From Alteripontixanthobacter maritimus (GTDB lineage Bacteria; Pseudomonadota; Alphaproteobacteria; Sphingomonadales; Sphingomonadaceae), in assembly GCF_003340475.1 (NCBI RefSeq), contig NZ_QBKA01000002.1, positions 319,501-383,500 of the forward strand: a stretch of 64,000 nucleotides of DNA, given 5' to 3'. Within the stretch, counting starts at the first letter, position 1. Every line of letters begins with the position of its first letter. The position numbers and the translations under genes are program-made. The notes below the pieces were generated by a model. The model was not told the origin of the DNA and did no database searches. It was given only the letters and a program-made list of their open reading frames with translations. Below are positions 9,294 through 17,968 of the stretch, piece after piece.

Positions 9294-10505
9294 ATGGCCA
9301 CGCAACTTGCTGACACCCAAGCGACCGAACTCGACGACTTCCGCGCAGAAGTGCAGCAGTTCATCGCCGACAATTTCGACCCGGCGCTGAAAGGCACATA
9401 CAGTGCGCTTTCGGCCGTCGAAGGCCCAACGGAGGAAAACGCCGCGCAGGCCAAATGGCGCGAGGCGATGGGCGCGAAGGGGTGGGGCACGCCCACCTGG
9501 CCGGCCGAATATGGCGGTGGCGGTTTGTCGAAAGCGCAGAACAAGGTCCTGCAGCAGGAATTGGGCAAGGCCGGCGCGTACAATCCCATCGGCGGCATGG
9601 GCGTGATGATGTTCGGGCCGACATTGCTGGAATTCGGCAACGAAGCGCAGAAGAAGGAACACATCCCTCCGATCTGCCGCGGCGAAGTACGCTGGTGCCA
9701 GGGTTACAGCGAACCCAATGCCGGGTCCGATCTCGCCAACCTCCAGACCATGGCGGAGGACAAGGGCGACCATTACCTCGTCAACGGCCAGAAAACCTGG
9801 ACCAGCGGCGGGCAGTGGGCGGACAAATGTTTCGCCATCGTGCGCACCGATCGTAGCGACAAGCATAAGGGCATCAGTTTCATCCTGATCGATATGGACA
9901 GCCCCGGCGTGGACGTGCGCCCGATTCAGATGATCAGCGGCTCCAGTCCGTTTTGCGAAACGTTCTTCGATGATGTCAAAGTGCCGAAGGAAAACCTTGT
10001 CGGCGAAGAAGGGCAGGGTTGGACCATCGGCAAGCGGCTGCTGCAGCACGAACGCACGAATATCTCGGGCGGCGGCGCGATGGCGCGGCTGATGGGTGCG
10101 AGCCTGGCCGATGTAGCGAAAACCTATCTCGGCGAGGACGAGCAGGGCCGCGTCGCCGATCCAATCATCCGCGACAAGATCGCCAGTTTCGAAATGCGCT
10201 GGAACGCGTTCATGCTGACCGCCCGCCGCGCCGTCGAAGAATCCAAGGCAGAAGGCGGCGTGTCCGAAATCAGCAGCGCGCTAAAGAAGCTGGGCACGAA
10301 GCTTGGGCAGGAGCGCAGTGAATTGATGATCGAGATTGCTGGGATGCAGGGTCTGGGCTGGGAAGGCGAGGGCTTTTCCGAGAAGGAATTGAAGGAAACC
10401 CGGGGCTGGCTGTTTGGCAAGGCCACCACGATCTACGGCGGCTCCACCGAAATTCAGAACAACATCATCGCCAAGCGGGTGCTCGGCATGTTGGACCACC
10501 AGTAA
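9294..10505 (+). CDS. acyl-CoA dehydrogenase, first of an adjacent pair
   Basis: A 403-residue flavin-dependent acyl-CoA dehydrogenase. GYSEPNAGSDLA (FAD/substrate loop) and the KTWTSGG strand are clear, and the C-terminus has YGGSTEIQNNIIAKRVLG. Where medium-chain enzymes have YEGT with the catalytic Glu, this protein has YGGST, so the base must come from elsewhere, as in steroid-type FadE subunits. Start 9294 is supported by GAAAGGA upstream. A second, shorter dehydrogenase follows after 14 bp. Such unequal neighbouring pairs often form alpha2beta2 heterotetramers acting on bulky side chains; that is an inference from the family. The pair sits beside the MFS carrier and the molybdenum enzyme. 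Confidence 0.92.
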   Translation: MATQLADTQATELDDFRAEVQQFIADNFDPALKGTYSALSAVEGPTEENAAQAKWREAMGAKGWGTPTWPAEYGGGGLSKAQNKVLQQELGKAGAYNPIGGMGVMMFGPTLLEFGNEAQKKEHIPPICRGEVRWCQGYSEPNAGSDLANLQTMAEDKGDHYLVNGQKTWTSGGQWADKCFAIVRTDRSDKHKGISFILIDMDSPGVDVRPIQMISGSSPFCETFFDDVKVPKENLVGEEGQGWTIGKRLLQHERTNISGGGAMARLMGASLADVAKTYLGEDEQGRVADPIIRDKIASFEMRWNAFMLTARRAVEESKAEGGVSEISSALKKLGTKLGQERSELMIEIAGMQGLGWEGEGFSEKELKETRGWLFGKATTIYGGSTEIQNNIIAKRVLGMLDHQ

Positions 10506-10519
10506 GAGGAGCGCGGATC

Positions 10520-11578
10520 ATGGCAGTCTTGAACGAAGAACAGACGATGCTGCGCGACATGGCGCGCGAATGGACCACCAATGAGAGCCCGGTGACCGAA
10601 TGGCGCAAGGTGCGCGCCTCCGGCGATCCCAAGGCGTTCGATCCGGCGGCATGGGGCACCATGGCGGAAATGGGCTGGGCCGGCATCATCATTCCCGAAG
10701 AGCATGGCGGCAGCGATTTTGGCTGGCTATCCGCAGGCTTGGTGGTTGAGGAGCTGGGCAAAACCCTTACCGCCAGCCCGATCGTCGCCAACACGCTGGC
10801 GGCCGCTGCGATCACCATGGGTGGTAGCGACGAACAGAAATCGAAATGGCTGCCAAAACTGGCTGCGGGTGAGGCAATCGGCACGCTGGCGGTGGACGAG
10901 GGACGCGGTTCCGATCCGCTTACCGTGTCCGGCGGCAAGCTGACGGGTACGAACCAATTCGTCCATGAGGCGCATGGGGCGGACCTGTTCGTCGTGTTCG
11001 CCGATGATGGGGTGTATTTGGTCGAGAAGGGTGATGGCTTGACCCTGTCGGACCGCAAGCTGGCCGACATGCGCAGCCATGCCCAGGTCACTTTCGACAA
11101 TGCGGCGGCGGACAAGCTCGCCAGCGGACCGGACGATCTGGCCGAGCAGGTGCTCGACCGTGCGCGTATTCTGACGGCCGCCGAAATGCTGGGTATGGCG
11201 CAGCATCTGTTCGACAGCACGCTCGATTATCTGAAGCAGCGCGTGCAGTTCAACCAGGTGCTGGCGACGTTTCAGGCGCTGCAGCACCGGATGGCTGACC
11301 TGTTCAGCGACCTTGCCATGATGCGCAGCGCGGTGGAAGCCGGCTTGCAGGCGCTGGATTCGGGTTTCGACGTTCCGCGCGCCGCCTGTATCGCGAAAGC
11401 GCAGGCCAACGACGTGCTCAACACGATGAGCCGCGAGGCGATCCAGCTGCATGGCGGGATCGGCATGACCGATGAATATGATGTCGGGTTTTACATCAAG
11501 CGCGCCCGGGTACTGGAAGCAAGCTGGGGCAAAAGCGCCACCTTGCGTGATCGGTTCGCAACGCTGGGTAATTACTGA
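10520..11578 (+). CDS. acyl-CoA dehydrogenase, second of an adjacent pair
   Basis: A 352-residue acyl-CoA dehydrogenase-fold protein, shorter than the usual 380 or so. The N-terminal alpha domain contains PEEHGGSDFGW. The middle beta domain is reduced and lacks the typical E-P-x-x-G-S-D loop (here VDEGRGSDPL), suggesting weak or absent independent FAD binding. The C-terminal domain has AIQLHGGIGMTDEYDVG, the conserved flavin/partner contact. It is preceded by TAAGAGGAG, a good ribosome-binding site only 14 bp after the first dehydrogenase. The pattern fits the non-equivalent partner in a heteromeric FadE-like complex, an inference from motif loss and adjacency. Confidence 0.9.
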   Translation: MAVLNEEQTMLRDMAREWTTNESPVTEWRKVRASGDPKAFDPAAWGTMAEMGWAGIIIPEEHGGSDFGWLSAGLVVEELGKTLTASPIVANTLAAAAITMGGSDEQKSKWLPKLAAGEAIGTLAVDEGRGSDPLTVSGGKLTGTNQFVHEAHGADLFVVFADDGVYLVEKGDGLTLSDRKLADMRSHAQVTFDNAAADKLASGPDDLAEQVLDRARILTAAEMLGMAQHLFDSTLDYLKQRVQFNQVLATFQALQHRMADLFSDLAMMRSAVEAGLQALDSGFDVPRAACIAKAQANDVLNTMSREAIQLHGGIGMTDEYDVGFYIKRARVLEASWGKSATLRDRFATLGNY

Positions 11579-11673
11579 GCGGTTTACCTAAGATACCATG
11601 TTCGGGCACGGATGCAGGACCGATGCAGCGAGCCGTGCATTGGTCCTGCATAAGCGTCCGAAGGAATAATCCC

Positions 11674-12186
11674 ATGCCGATCACGATAAATGGCGAGGCG
11701 CATCAGTTGTCCGCCGACCCCCGCACCAGCCTGCTTGATATGCTTCGCCACGATTGCGGGCTGACCGGCACGAAAAAGGGCTGCGACCATGGCCAGTGCG
11801 GGGCCTGCACGGTCATCGTGAACGGCCAGCGCATCAACAGCTGCCTGACGCTGGCAGTGATGCATGACGGCGACGACGTGACGACGATCGAGGGCATGGG
11901 TACAGCGGACGATCTGTCCCCCATGCAACGCGCTTTCGTGAAGCATGATGGGTACCAGTGTGGTTATTGCACGCCGGGCCAGATATGCTCCGCCACAGCG
12001 ATGCTGGACGAAATCGCCGCCGGTTTGCCAAGCGATGCGACTGGCGACCTGACTGCCAAACCTGAATTGTCCGGCGAGGAAATCCGTGAACGGATGAGCG
12101 GCAATCTATGCCGCTGCGGCGCCTATTCCAACATCGTCGAAGCGATCCAGGAAGTCGCGTCCAACAGCAAGGGAACCAGCGCATGA
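11674..12186 (+). CDS. molybdenum hydroxylase small subunit, [2Fe-2S] protein (PaoA/YagT-like)
   Basis: A 170-residue iron-sulfur subunit of a xanthine dehydrogenase/aldehyde oxidase-family complex. The N-terminal plant-type ferredoxin domain has Cys37, Cys42, Cys45 and Cys57 (C-x4-C-x2-C-x11-C), and the C-terminal domain has QCGYCTPGQ and NLCRCGAYSNI for the second [2Fe-2S]. It passes electrons from the molybdenum subunit to the flavin. AAGGAA precedes the ATG at 11674. There is no twin-arginine leader, unlike E. coli PaoA, so the complex should be cytoplasmic. The stop overlaps the next gene as ATGA. Confidence 0.93.
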   Translation: MPITINGEAHQLSADPRTSLLDMLRHDCGLTGTKKGCDHGQCGACTVIVNGQRINSCLTLAVMHDGDDVTTIEGMGTADDLSPMQRAFVKHDGYQCGYCTPGQICSATAMLDEIAAGLPSDATGDLTAKPELSGEEIRERMSGNLCRCGAYSNIVEAIQEVASNSKGTSA

Positions 12187-13163
12187 GGCCGTTCGATTAT
12201 CAGCGGCCCGACGGCCTGGACCACGCCGGGCAACTTGCGCGCGCAGACGGTGCGATGGCGATTGCGGGCGGGACCAACTTGCTCGACCTGATGAAACTGC
12301 AGGTCGAGACGCCCGGCACGCTGGTCGATGTGAACTCGGTCGGCATGAACACGATCGACGCCGACGGGGACGGGCTCCGGATCGGTGCGCTGGTGACCAA
12401 TACCGCAACCGCCGCGTATGATGCCGTGCGCCGCGATTATGCCGTCCTGGCTCGCGCGATACTGGCTGGCGCGACGCAGCAACTGCGCAACAAGGCGACC
12501 ACCGGCGGCAATCTCTGCCAGCGCACGCGGTGCTATTACTTCACCCATCTCGACCAGCCCTGCAACAAGCGCGAACCCGGAAGCGGTTGCGGCGCATTGA
12601 AGGGCATCGCCCGGCTGCATGCAATTCTGGGCACCAGCAGCGAATGCATCGCCACCTATCCCGGTGATATGGCGGTGGCGATGGCCGCGCTCGGCGCGAC
12701 CGTCGAAGTGACTGGCCCTGCTGGCGAACGCAGCATTCCGGTGCGCGAATTTCACCGCCTGCCGGGTGATATGCCGCAGAAGGACAATGCGCTGGAACCG
12801 GGCGAGATCATCACCGCCGTGCGTCTGCCGGCTCCCACCCAAGGACAGCATATCTATCGCAAGGTGCGCGAACGGTCCTCCTACGCCTTTGCCCTGTGTT
12901 CGGTGGCGGCGATTATCCGGATGGAGGAGGGGCGGTTTGCCCATGCCGATCTGGCGTTTGGCGGCCTCGCCCACAAACCGTGGCACGACCCGCGAATTAC
13001 AGAATTGCTGGTGGGCAGCGAGCCATCGCTCGCTCTGTTCGACAAGGCCGCCGACCTGCTTCTGGAAGATGCGCAAGGTTATGGCGAAAACGATTTCAAG
13101 ATACCGCTTGCGCGCCGGACGCTGAAATCCGTGCTTTGTGAAGTGACGGGAGTGGACGCATGA
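12183..13163 (+). CDS. molybdenum hydroxylase FAD subunit with extra Fe-S site (PaoB/YagS-like)
   Basis: A 326-residue FAD-binding middle subunit. AIAGGTNLLDLMK near residues 26-38 is the flavin pyrophosphate loop and ATTGGNLCQ near 105-113 the second FAD motif. Between them and the C-terminal domain lie four cysteines, Cys112, Cys117, Cys127 and Cys136, in CQRTRCYYF and PCNKREPGSGCGA, matching the added [4Fe-4S] site of the PaoB subgroup. The C-terminal part has KVRERSSYAFALCSVAA, typical of CoxM-like proteins. The start overlaps the small subunit by 4 bp, and the stop overlaps the large subunit by 4 bp, so the three genes are one translationally coupled unit. Confidence 0.92.
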   Translation: MRPFDYQRPDGLDHAGQLARADGAMAIAGGTNLLDLMKLQVETPGTLVDVNSVGMNTIDADGDGLRIGALVTNTATAAYDAVRRDYAVLARAILAGATQQLRNKATTGGNLCQRTRCYYFTHLDQPCNKREPGSGCGALKGIARLHAILGTSSECIATYPGDMAVAMAALGATVEVTGPAGERSIPVREFHRLPGDMPQKDNALEPGEIITAVRLPAPTQGQHIYRKVRERSSYAFALCSVAAIIRMEEGRFAHADLAFGGLAHKPWHDPRITELLVGSEPSLALFDKAADLLLEDAQGYGENDFKIPLARRTLKSVLCEVTGVDA

Positions 13164-15397
13164 GCGATGTAAGAGTGTTCGACGAACCGGCGACCGACAA
13201 CCGCCTCGACGATATGAAACAGGGCGTGCTGGGCAAACCGCTCGACCGGCCCGATGGTCCGGTGAAAGTCGCAGGCGCTGCGCCCTATGCGGCAGAATAC
13301 GATCTAGGTGAATGCGTCGAAGGCGTGCTGGTAACGGCACCATTCGCGCGCGGGCAGATCACCGCGATCGACAAGGCTTCGGTGCTGGATATGCCCGGCG
13401 TTATCGCCGTGCTCGACGATCCGCGCATGATCACCCGCCCGGCGCAAGGTACTGCGGGCGAGGCCCCGAAACAGAAACCGGGCCAGGTCGACTATTTCGG
13501 CCAGCCCATCGCGCTGGTGGTAGCGGAAACATTCGAACAGGCGCGCGATGCGGCCAAGCATCTGGCATTCGAATATGATGCGGATGACAATTCCGAAATT
13601 CCGTTCGATCCAGCCACGGCCGAGACGGAGGAAAGCGACGGCGCGACCCGCAAGGGCGATCTTGCCAAGGCAATGTCCGATGCCGCGCATAGCGTGGACC
13701 TGATTTTCACTACCGAAGGGCACAACTCGGCCGCGATGGAACCCCATGCCGCGATGGCTGAATGGGACGGGCAAAAGCTGACTGTCCATGCCGCGTTGCA
13801 GATGCTCAATTACAACCACGGCGAACTGGCGGATGCTGTCGGCCTGCCCACCGAACAGGTACGCATTCTCGCCCGCTACGTCGGCGGGGGCTTCGGGTCC
13901 AAGCTTGGCGTCAGTCCCGAAACCGTCGCAGCGTCGCTCGCCGCGATGGAACTTGGCCGCACGGTGCGGGTGGTGATGAGCCGCCAGCAGGTGTTCCAGG
14001 ACGTGGTGCGCCGGTCGGAAACGAAACAGCGCCTGCGCCTCGCCGCCGGTGCCGATGGCCGCTTAATCGGCCTTGGGCATGAAGCGCGCACATCAAACCT
14101 CCCGGGCGAAGGCTCGGCCGAACCGGTGGTGCAGGCGACCGCCTATCTGTATCCGGGCGAAAACCGCGTGCTCGCGGTCGAGAACGCAACGGTCCACCGG
14201 ATGACGGCGGGCTCGGTCCGCGCTCCGGGCGAGGCGGTGGGGATGCAATGCCTCGAAGCCGCGATGGACGAACTGGCCGAAGCGATGGATATCGACCCCA
14301 TCGAACTGCGCCTGCGCAACATCCCTGACGAACATCCCGGCGATGGCAAGCCCTACAGCTCACGCCGCTATGCCGAATGTATGAGGGAAGGCGCCAAGGC
14401 GTTCGGATGGGATTCCGGCAACACTAGCGGCGTCTGGACGGACGGTCCGCGCAAACCCCGCCAGCAGCGTGAAGGCGACTGGTGGATCGGCACCGGCATG
14501 GCGGGCGCAACGCGCATCCACCTCGTCGGCCGGGCGGAAGCACGCGTCACGCTGAAGGCTGACGGAACGGCGCTGGTAGAAACCGACATGACGGATATCG
14601 GCACCGGTACTTACGCAATCCTCAATCAGATGGCGGGCGAAATGCTGGGCCTGCCGGCTGAAAAGGTGCTGGTCGATCTGGGCGACACCGACCACCCATA
14701 TGGGCCCGGTTCCGGCGGCAGTTGGGGCGCATCCTCGTCCGGCTCCGCGGTGTACCAGACCTGTGACATGATCCGCGACGACATTGCGCGCAAGGTCAAT
14801 GCGGATGCCGCCACCCTGGAATTCAAGGATGGTATGGTCCGCTGGCCGGAAGGCGAGAAATCGCTGGTCGATATTATGGGCGGCGAAGATATCGTGCACC
14901 AGGTCCGCTTCAAGCCGGGCAAGGCGTTCGAAGATTATGCCACCGCTAGCTATGGCGCGTTCTTTGCCGAAGTGGCCGTGAACCGCTGGACCGGCGAAAC
15001 CCGCGTGAGGCGTATGACTGGTGCGTTCGGTTTTGGCCGGGTGCTCAACCCGAAAACCGCCCGCTCGCAATGTATCGGCGGCATGGTCTGGTGCATCGGC
15101 TCGGCGTTGACCGAGGCACTGCATTTCGATCCCGTCGATGGCCATCTGGTCAATTGCGATCTGGCGGAATATCATGTGCCGGTGCACCGCGACGTGCCGC
15201 ATATGGACGTGCTACTGGTGGAAGAGCGGGATGCGCATGGCAGCCCGATCCAGGCCAAGGGCGCGGGCGAGCTTGGCCTGTGCGGGGGCGCAGGCGCGAT
15301 TGCCAATGCGATCTACAACGCCTGCGGTGTGCGGATGCACGATTTCCCGATGACGCCCGACCGGGTGATGGCCGGCCTCGAGAAACTCGAAAGTTAG
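13160..15397 (+). CDS. molybdenum hydroxylase large subunit, molybdopterin-binding (PaoC/YagR-like)
   Basis: A 745-residue catalytic subunit of the xanthine dehydrogenase family. It begins with KPLDRPDGPVKVAGAAPYAA (the start of the first aldehyde-oxidase domain), then RYVGGGFGSK (cofactor contact) and GSVRAPGEAVG. The C-terminal AKGAGELGLCGG contains the Glu that acts as the catalytic base in the family. Such enzymes hydroxylate aldehydes or N-heterocycles with water as the oxygen source. The FAD-subunit type points to aldehyde oxidation, but the substrate cannot be read from the sequence. No XdhC/PaoD maturation factor is adjacent. The last bases overlap the convergent MATE gene stop by 4 bp. 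Confidence 0.93.
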   Translation: MSDVRVFDEPATDNRLDDMKQGVLGKPLDRPDGPVKVAGAAPYAAEYDLGECVEGVLVTAPFARGQITAIDKASVLDMPGVIAVLDDPRMITRPAQGTAGEAPKQKPGQVDYFGQPIALVVAETFEQARDAAKHLAFEYDADDNSEIPFDPATAETEESDGATRKGDLAKAMSDAAHSVDLIFTTEGHNSAAMEPHAAMAEWDGQKLTVHAALQMLNYNHGELADAVGLPTEQVRILARYVGGGFGSKLGVSPETVAASLAAMELGRTVRVVMSRQQVFQDVVRRSETKQRLRLAAGADGRLIGLGHEARTSNLPGEGSAEPVVQATAYLYPGENRVLAVENATVHRMTAGSVRAPGEAVGMQCLEAAMDELAEAMDIDPIELRLRNIPDEHPGDGKPYSSRRYAECMREGAKAFGWDSGNTSGVWTDGPRKPRQQREGDWWIGTGMAGATRIHLVGRAEARVTLKADGTALVETDMTDIGTGTYAILNQMAGEMLGLPAEKVLVDLGDTDHPYGPGSGGSWGASSSGSAVYQTCDMIRDDIARKVNADAATLEFKDGMVRWPEGEKSLVDIMGGEDIVHQVRFKPGKAFEDYATASYGAFFAEVAVNRWTGETRVRRMTGAFGFGRVLNPKTARSQCIGGMVWCIGSALTEALHFDPVDGHLVNCDLAEYHVPVHRDVPHMDVLLVEERDAHGSPIQAKGAGELGLCGGAGAIANAIYNACGVRMHDFPMTPDRVMAGLEKLES

Positions 15398-16848
15398 CTT
15401 CGGGCCGAGGCGGGCGCGGCGCTGCCGGGGCTATCGTCCCGGCGGCCGCGGCTTCGCAGCACCCGCCAGACCAATAGCGAGGCAAGGGTTCCGCCCAGTA
15501 CATTGGCAGCCAGTTCGGCAGCGTATATCGCTTCCGATCCCCAGCTCCCTCGCAGGAACCATGCAAAGGGCAGCATCACCAAGAATACGCGTGCGAAGCT
15601 CTGGGTGAGGGCCACCCCAGCGCGGTCGACTGCGTTCAACGCGCCATTGGCCACAATCAGCAGGCCGAACCCGGCGAACCCCCAGGCGGCGATTGCAAGG
15701 TAAGACGTAAACTCTGCCACCACGGCTGAATCGTCGGAAAACAGCTGCGCGAACCAGTCGCCCGCGAAATACAGCGTCACTGCCAGCACCAGACCGTATA
15801 CCAGGCAAAACCCGGCTGCTTCCAGCATGGCGAGACGCGCGCGGGCATACTGCCCAGCGCCCCAGTTCTGGCCCACGATTGCGCCGATGGAGCCTGACAG
15901 CGCCAGCAGCGGCACCACGGCAAAGCTTTGCAAACGTCCCGCCGCACCGAACCCGGCCACGGCAGCGGTGCCTTCGCTCGCCACCAGAGCAGTCAGCACC
16001 GACAGGCCGATCGGGTTGATGGCGTTGGAAAAGCTGGCCGGCCCCGCCACTTTGGCAATGGAGCGCGCGCTTTCCATCCAGTCCGTCTGCGCAATCAGCT
16101 GCGGTTTAAACGGAATGGCGGTCTGCGACAGGACGAAGAACCCAACAACGATACCGACAATCCATCCGCCAAGCGAGGCATAAGCCGCGCCTGCAATCCC
16201 GAAGCCTGCAAAGCCAAACGCGCCGGTAATTAGCAACGGGTCGAGCACCCAGTTGGTCATGGAGTAAGCGAGCGAGACGACCAGCGTTCGCTTGGCTGCG
16301 CCTTGCCCGCGCAAGGTGCCGTTGATCCCCATGATCGTCAGCAGCAGGGGGAACCCGAACGCGTAAGGCAGCATGTATGCGCGGATATATGGCAGGAGCT
16401 CGGCAGGGGCCTGCATCAGCGTAAACATCGGATCGAGCAAAGCGAACAGCGCCAACGCCAGCACCGCGCCCAGCGTGATGGCAAACACGATGCCGAAATT
16501 GCCCCGCCGCGCTGCACGCTGATCGTCGCCCACACCCAGGGCCCGCGCAATCACCGAATTGATGCCCACCATCACCCCCACGCCCAGACTGCTCAACGCA
16601 ACGGTGATCGGGAAGATGAAGGCGATGGCGGCCAGTTGCTCAGCGCCCAGCTGGCCGATGAAGTAGGCGTCGATCAGTCCCACGCTCATCAACGCGGCCA
16701 CTCCGATGATCATCGGTGCGGTCTGGCCGATCAGATGCCCGCGAATGCTGCCGCGTGTCAGGGCGGCGTTGTTGGGCGCATCTGCCTCTGACGCCTCTGC
16801 TTGGGAAGCGCCGGTCCCGGCGGCAGTCAGGTCTTGCGGGGAAGTCAT
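15394..16848 (-). CDS. MATE-family multidrug/sodium efflux transporter
   Basis: A 484-residue inner-membrane antiporter with about 12 helices. SVGLIDAYFIGQLGAEQLAA in the first helices and GVGVMVGINSVIARALG in the next match MATE proteins, and the two halves are related (SIGAIVGQNWGAGQYARARLA opens the second half). The ATG at 16848 is preferred to one at 16884 because it opens a plain cytoplasmic N-terminus and has GGGACG upstream. Its stop codon overlaps the stop of the Mo-subunit gene. It is divergent from the aldolase II-like gene. The substrate is unknown; export of a toxic catabolic intermediate is possible but unproven. Confidence 0.92.
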   Translation of the reverse strand: MTSPQDLTAAGTGASQAEASEADAPNNAALTRGSIRGHLIGQTAPMIIGVAALMSVGLIDAYFIGQLGAEQLAAIAFIFPITVALSSLGVGVMVGINSVIARALGVGDDQRAARRGNFGIVFAITLGAVLALALFALLDPMFTLMQAPAELLPYIRAYMLPYAFGFPLLLTIMGINGTLRGQGAAKRTLVVSLAYSMTNWVLDPLLITGAFGFAGFGIAGAAYASLGGWIVGIVVGFFVLSQTAIPFKPQLIAQTDWMESARSIAKVAGPASFSNAINPIGLSVLTALVASEGTAAVAGFGAAGRLQSFAVVPLLALSGSIGAIVGQNWGAGQYARARLAMLEAAGFCLVYGLVLAVTLYFAGDWFAQLFSDDSAVVAEFTSYLAIAAWGFAGFGLLIVANGALNAVDRAGVALTQSFARVFLVMLPFAWFLRGSWGSEAIYAAELAANVLGGTLASLLVWRVLRSRGRRDDSPGSAAPASARS

Positions 16849-16979
16849 CGTTCGCGTCCCTACGCGGCGGCGCCCATGCTGCATAGGACGGGTTTGCGCA
16901 GCACCCTTGGCGATCGCGGGATGGCATGCGATACTCGGCAGCGAGATTTACGGACATACGCGAAGAGAGGATCCGCCCC

Positions 16980-17741
16980 ATGGCCACGCAACTTAAATCC
17001 GGCACCCGATGCAGCGCAGAAGAATGGGCCGCGCGTCAGGAACTGGCCGCATGTTATCGCATCTTCGACCATCTCGGCTGGTCGGAATCGATCTACAACC
17101 ACATCAGCGCCCGCGTGCCGGGGGAGGAGGGCGCGTTCCTCATCAACCCGTTCGGGCTGCTATATGACGAGGTGACGGCCAGCAATCTGGTGAAGATCGA
17201 TATCGAGGGCAACAATCTGGATGGCAGCCCGTATCCGGTCAACAAGGCCGGCTTTACCCAGCACAGCCAGTTCCACAAACACCTCGATCATGCGCACGCC
17301 ATCTGCCACACGCACACCACCGAAACGATGGCCGTCTGCGCCAGCGAAGGCGGTTTGCGGCCGACCAATTTCTACGCCTGCAACTTCATCGGGCAGATCG
17401 GCTATCACGATTTCGAAGGCGTCACGGTCCGTAGCGAGGAAGGCGAGCGGCTGCTCAAGAACCTCGGCGACAAGCGCATCCTGATGCTGCGCAATCACGG
17501 CCCGGTGGTGATGGGGCGGACAATTCCCGAAATGTTTATCCAGACCTGGGCGTTGCAGCGGGCCTGCGAAATCCAGGTCGCCACTGCCAGCATGGGCCGC
17601 GATCTGGAAGTGTCCGAGGAAGTGATCGGCGTGCATCAGCGCGACATCAGCCAGACGGCCGCACCCGGCGGTCCCGGGCATGCGGATTTCGAAGCATGGA
17701 AGCGCCGGATCGACAAGATCGACAGCAGCTGGCGCGACTGA
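16980..17741 (+). CDS. class II aldolase/adducin-family protein
   Basis: A 253-residue protein of the class II aldolase/adducin fold, whose members use Zn2+ to cleave or isomerise sugar phosphates, though many have other roles. Zinc ligands are visible in ICHTHTTETMA (residues about 104-114) and LRNHGPVVMG. In classical aldolases a Glu about 20 residues before the HTH motif acts as the acid/base; the equivalent region here reads FTQHSQFHKHL with no Glu, so a different chemistry is likely. AGAGAGG precedes the ATG at 16980. The next gene, a zinc ribbon, begins one base after the stop. Role in this catabolic neighbourhood unknown. Confidence 0.88.
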   Translation: MATQLKSGTRCSAEEWAARQELAACYRIFDHLGWSESIYNHISARVPGEEGAFLINPFGLLYDEVTASNLVKIDIEGNNLDGSPYPVNKAGFTQHSQFHKHLDHAHAICHTHTTETMAVCASEGGLRPTNFYACNFIGQIGYHDFEGVTVRSEEGERLLKNLGDKRILMLRNHGPVVMGRTIPEMFIQTWALQRACEIQVATASMGRDLEVSEEVIGVHQRDISQTAAPGGPGHADFEAWKRRIDKIDSSWRD

Positions 17742-17742
17742 G

Positions 17743-17955
17743 GTGGCAAGCAAGACCTGCCCGAAATGCGGTGGCCGGATGACGGCGGGTCACGTGATCG
17801 ATGCAACCTATGGCGGCTATGTCGGCCCGCACTGGCAGCCGGGCGCTGTCGCAAAGAACTTTTTCGGCGCATTGAAGGTTCGCAAGAAGGAGTTGCGTCC
17901 GATCGTCAGCCACGCCTGCGATAAATGCGGCTTCCTCGAACATTATCTGACCTGA
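17743..17955 (+). CDS. small zinc-ribbon protein
   Basis: A predicted 70-residue protein starting at GTG 17743, right after the aldolase-like stop. It has two CxxC knuckles, TCPKCGG near the N-terminus and ACDKCGF near the C-terminus, separated by about 50 residues that include GYVGPHWQPG. The arrangement fits a treble-clef or zinc-ribbon domain resembling small DUF6487-type proteins; no enzymatic residues are evident. An in-frame ATG at 17680, inside the preceding gene, is possible but would add a low-complexity leader. It is probably co-transcribed with the aldolase-like gene and with the [2Fe-2S] gene 13 bp downstream. Function unknown. Confidence 0.7.
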   Translation: MASKTCPKCGGRMTAGHVIDATYGGYVGPHWQPGAVAKNFFGALKVRKKELRPIVSHACDKCGFLEHYLT

Positions 17956-17968
17956 GCGAGCGCAAGCC

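Noticed and set aside
7782-10049. 755-codon minus-strand open frame across the MFS and acyl-CoA dehydrogenase genes
   Set aside because: It spans two well-supported plus-strand genes and their gap, and its translation is low-complexity Arg/His/Gln-rich.
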